A DNA stretch of 64,000 nt from Hymenoscyphus infarciens (Eukaryota > Ascomycota > Leotiomycetes > Helotiales > Helotiaceae), in NCBI GenBank assembly GCA_001414345.1, contig LLCB01000007.1, positions 1 to 64,000 on the forward strand, given 5' to 3'. Of this stretch, positions 61,716-64,000 are shown piece after piece; the stretch's first letter is position 1, and each line of letters begins with the position of its first letter. A program made the translations under genes and the position numbers. The notes under the pieces were generated by a model. That model searched no databases. It saw nothing but the letters and a program-made list of their open reading frames with translations, and was not told the origin of the DNA.

Positions 61716-62180
61716 TCTTTTTGCCGATCAATATACCTCTGCTACTATCAGTGATCGTTTACCTGTCCCTACGTTTCTATTATCCCTTGATGCTTTATTA
61801 CGAAGCGAAATGGTCGATGTGTATTAGCCAGTTATTTGTTTTTTATAGCATATGAGATACCAGATACCAAATGTTTTTTTCTTCTCTTCTGCATTTTTTT
61901 TTTTTTTTTTTTTTTGTTAGGCGAGTGGTGTTTGGGTTGGGCTGGGCTAATGGGCGAGTGGGCGCTTTTAGGGTGCTTCGTATTTGTCTTGTGCTGGATT
62001 TGTTAGTTCACTGATGAAGTGAAAGGCAGGCTGGTGTTGGTTGTTACGATAGCTTGGGTGGTAGTTGGGGAGGGAAAAGTGGAATAACAGTTTTTACTAT
62101 CCTAATATCTTGATTCTCCTTAGGTTTTTTGAAGTCTATCTGTGAATTCCCATAATGCTGTATAAGTTTGTACTTGCTTT
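61716..62180. other. 3' region of the DUF7514 gene
   Basis: Holds the 3' UTR and a T homopolymer of about 19 bases at 61897-61915. No gene is seen. Confidence 0.5.
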
Positions 62181-62194
62181 TGTAAAAGGGGCTG

Positions 62195-62323
62195 GCGGTG
62201 GACCGAAAAGTGGCAGTAACTAGCTAGCTGTTTTAGATTTTGCATCTAAATTTTTCCGAGTGAAAAGGTTGAAACAACGAGCGCTAGGTTACTGTACTGC
62301 CGCTTTTCTTTTGTCCACCGCGG
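62195..62323. mobile_element. Small MITE with 10-bp target duplication
   Basis: A 129-bp unit with imperfect inverted ends: GCGGTGGAC, AAAAGTGGCAGTAAC at the left mirrored by GTTACTG, CTGCCGCTTTTC and GTCCACCGC at the right. A perfect 10-bp direct repeat AAAGGGGCTG flanks it (62185-62194 and 62324-62333). A 9-10-bp duplication with long inverted ends suggests Mutator-type mobilisation. It has no coding capacity. Confidence 0.7.
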
Positions 62324-62409
62324 AAAGGGGCTGAGGCTGGGCTTCTCTTGGCGAAAGGAGTAGACGAGGAATGAGTTTTTGATATTTTTTAGTGGTTTTG
62401 TACAATTAG

Positions 62410-62740
62410 TTGGGACTCACACTTTATTTACCTATTACGGAATCGACCAACCATGTTACCATTTTAAAGCATTACGTAGTGAATCTAACAATGCATCGAG
62501 AGTCTTTAAATTACTCAAGTTAATTCCATAACGTCTCATTGGTTTTCAAAAGTAGAGAGTATTAAGCATGTACTTACCCGAGTAACGTTTATTCCTTGAA
62601 ATGAATACCTAGACAGTTTAGAAGGCTTGTGCTATTTCAACAAACTATGGGGGTTGCTTGTAGTGAGTTTAATGCATCTTTATACTGAATTGGTCGATTA
62701 TATAACTCGTGAATAAAGTTTACCAGAGCGCGAATGATTT
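62410..62740. repeat. Repeat copy B, uninterrupted
   Basis: Matches the two halves of copy A around 57,467-57,895 in the same order: CTTTATTTACCTATTACGGA, GCATCGAGAG, AGAGAGTATTA, then GTTTAGAAGGCTTGTGCTAT and AACTATGGGGGTTGC. The MITE is absent at the corresponding point (around 62600). Confidence 0.6.
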
Positions 62741-62848
62741 TGTGTTAAAAACTGCTTATGAGTGTCTCAACTCTTCATTTCTAAGACACCTCCCGCTGCA
62801 AGAAGGGATGTGATATTTCTTGATACTAAGTTTTAGTTCTCCCTTCTA

Positions 62849-63099
62849 CGTACACCTCGCGATGGACGTTACGAGTGGCAGTAAATATAATACGCAGCTA
62901 CAAAATGCCCTTTCACCTAATTCTCGTTGTTCCCGCTTTTAGGGTAATTCAAAGTAATTATTCTAAACACTTGGAACAATTTGAACTATTGTCCCGGGTG
63001 TTTTAGGATAACTGTTTCACTTGTCCTAAAGCATTTAGTAATTGAACATGGAACAACGAGTCTTTACTGCCGCTTTTAATATCCCTCGCGAGGTATACG
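62849..63099. mobile_element. MITE with about 38-bp TIRs, TA-flanked
   Basis: The left arm (CGTACACCTCGCGATGGA, then AGTGGCAGTAAA) is mirrored by the right arm (TTTACTGCCGCTTTTAATAT, then CCTCGCGAGGTATACG) over about 38 bp with few mismatches. The 251-bp unit is bounded by TA on each side, compatible with a Tc1/mariner-type duplication, though TACGTA at both ends makes the exact boundary ambiguous. The inner word AGYGGCAGTAA is shared with the 62195-62323 element. Confidence 0.7.
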
Positions 63100-63109
63100 T
63101 AACTTGGCT

Positions 63110-64000
63110 TATTGGATCATATTTATCCTAATTTCAAGATAAGGAGGAGATACGGAGACTTGAGACAGACTCACGCAGCTATTCGTCGTAAGATACCTTG
63201 TCTTTCCTGGACAAGCTCAATGTAGTATCATTCAACGAACCGAGCTTCTCCAAAGCGCAAAAGATAACAGCCTCTCTATAGGTACTCCCAAATATAGAAG
63301 TCAAAAGACCTCCTCCTCAGCACCTCATACCCTCAAACGTCTATTCTCCATTCCCCCAAAAATCAAAAAATTAAAAAAGCAGAATAAGCAACAACTTCGC
63401 AAGTCACTCTCCAACTAATCTTTCTCTCCACCCCAGCAACCCCAGGACAACAACATTCCTCCTCAACACCACACCCCCTAATTCCTGAAACACATTCTCC
63501 TCACCCCCCTCAAAAAATCCCCTCCTATTATCCCACGCCTCTTCGAGCAATTTCGAAATGCAAAAAAAGAGAGTTGGTGTAAGAGGAGACCGAGCAACGC
63601 TTAAAGATTCCTATTCCTATTTATAAAAGCAAACGCCTGTAATCAGTTTAAAGTATTCAAGCATCCCAGCAGCTCTACAACTCCTACATACCAAGACCAA
63701 ACACGAGGGGGGGGGGGGGGGGGGAAAGAGAGAGGGAGTATTCATCCACCCCCCTCCCAAATTCCACCCGATATTTTCTTCACTGGTGCGAGTGATATAT
63801 AAACGCATGGAAGTAAGACGTGACCTCTTCGTAAACATACTACAATAAAACACCACGAACCTCCAAAAACTATTCTCTCAAGAAGGTAAAAGAAGTGTAC
63901 AGTCAAAGCTTATTTCACCAAGTTATTCTAAACTCTCCCAAAGAGTCGTACAAAGGTAAATCCAACTTAAATAAACAAGTACCTAGTACACCATCCTCCT
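63110..64000. other. Intergenic to the window end
   Basis: A/C-rich sequence without an identifiable gene. A G homopolymer of about 16 bases is at 63709-63724. The 79-codon minus-strand frame at 63617-63856 spans this homopolymer and is not credible. Confidence 0.5.

Noticed and set aside
63617..63856. Minus-strand frame crossing the poly-G tract
   Set aside because: The frame depends on homopolymer length and encodes a poly-proline run; not credible.

Overview
The window is nuclear DNA of a filamentous ascomycete. Short introns (about 50-75 bp, GT...AG with CTAAC-like branch points), ordinary fungal housekeeping genes, and an AT-saturated island of decayed transposon sequence typical of repeat-induced point mutation (RIP) all say so. 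The isochore-like layout and gene content suggest Leotiomycetes (Helotiales-like), but that placement is inference.

Layout. 1-2308: edge of an AT-rich block, then a PHO84-type phosphate transporter (-). 2309-8650: long stretch with no gene I can support. 8650-16330: AT-rich RIP island holding a complete but dead LTR element (9883-15473, 5-bp target duplication GAGAT) and a small GC-retaining MITE (15802-16042). 16351-26857: secretory and proteolysis genes: UDP-glucose:glycoprotein glucosyltransferase (-) and COPI alpha subunit (+), divergent, then proteasome Rpn12 (-). 26858-31663: gene-poor, with three diverged head-to-tail units that look tRNA-derived (28.2-29.3 kb) and one small predicted protein. 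31664-38399: condensin CND1 (-) and CDC7 kinase (+) share a 328-bp promoter with an ACGCGT box; ribosomal protein uL15 (-) follows. 39495-50166: OXR1/TLDc (+), DPH7 (-), a DUF1917/BLES03 protein (+), NatC catalytic subunit NAA30 (-), a small membrane protein (+), GH93 exo-arabinanase (-) and a mitochondrial-type peroxiredoxin (+). 52470-54550: MFS sugar transporter (-). 55.0-57.1 kb: AT-rich patch and a decayed membrane-protein gene whose in-frame stops can all be explained by C-to-T changes. 57.2-59.5 kb: a repeat interrupted by a Tourist/Harbinger-like MITE. 59583-61715: DUF7514 protein (+). 61.7-64 kb: no gene; two more small inverted-repeat elements.

Functional threads are loose, as usual in fungi. 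UGGT (ER folding quality control, HDEL/KDEL-type retention) and COPA (the coat retrieving such proteins) are divergent neighbours, as are CND1 and CDC7 (mitotic condensation and replication firing). The rest are single-gene housekeeping or nutrient functions.

The most unusual material is in the non-coding part: the tRNA-like repeat units, a series of small inverted-repeat elements with recognisable target duplications (one next to a recognisable empty homologous site), and the pseudogene with C-to-T nonsense changes. Exon boundaries were worked out by hand; summed exon lengths are divisible by three for every spliced gene listed.
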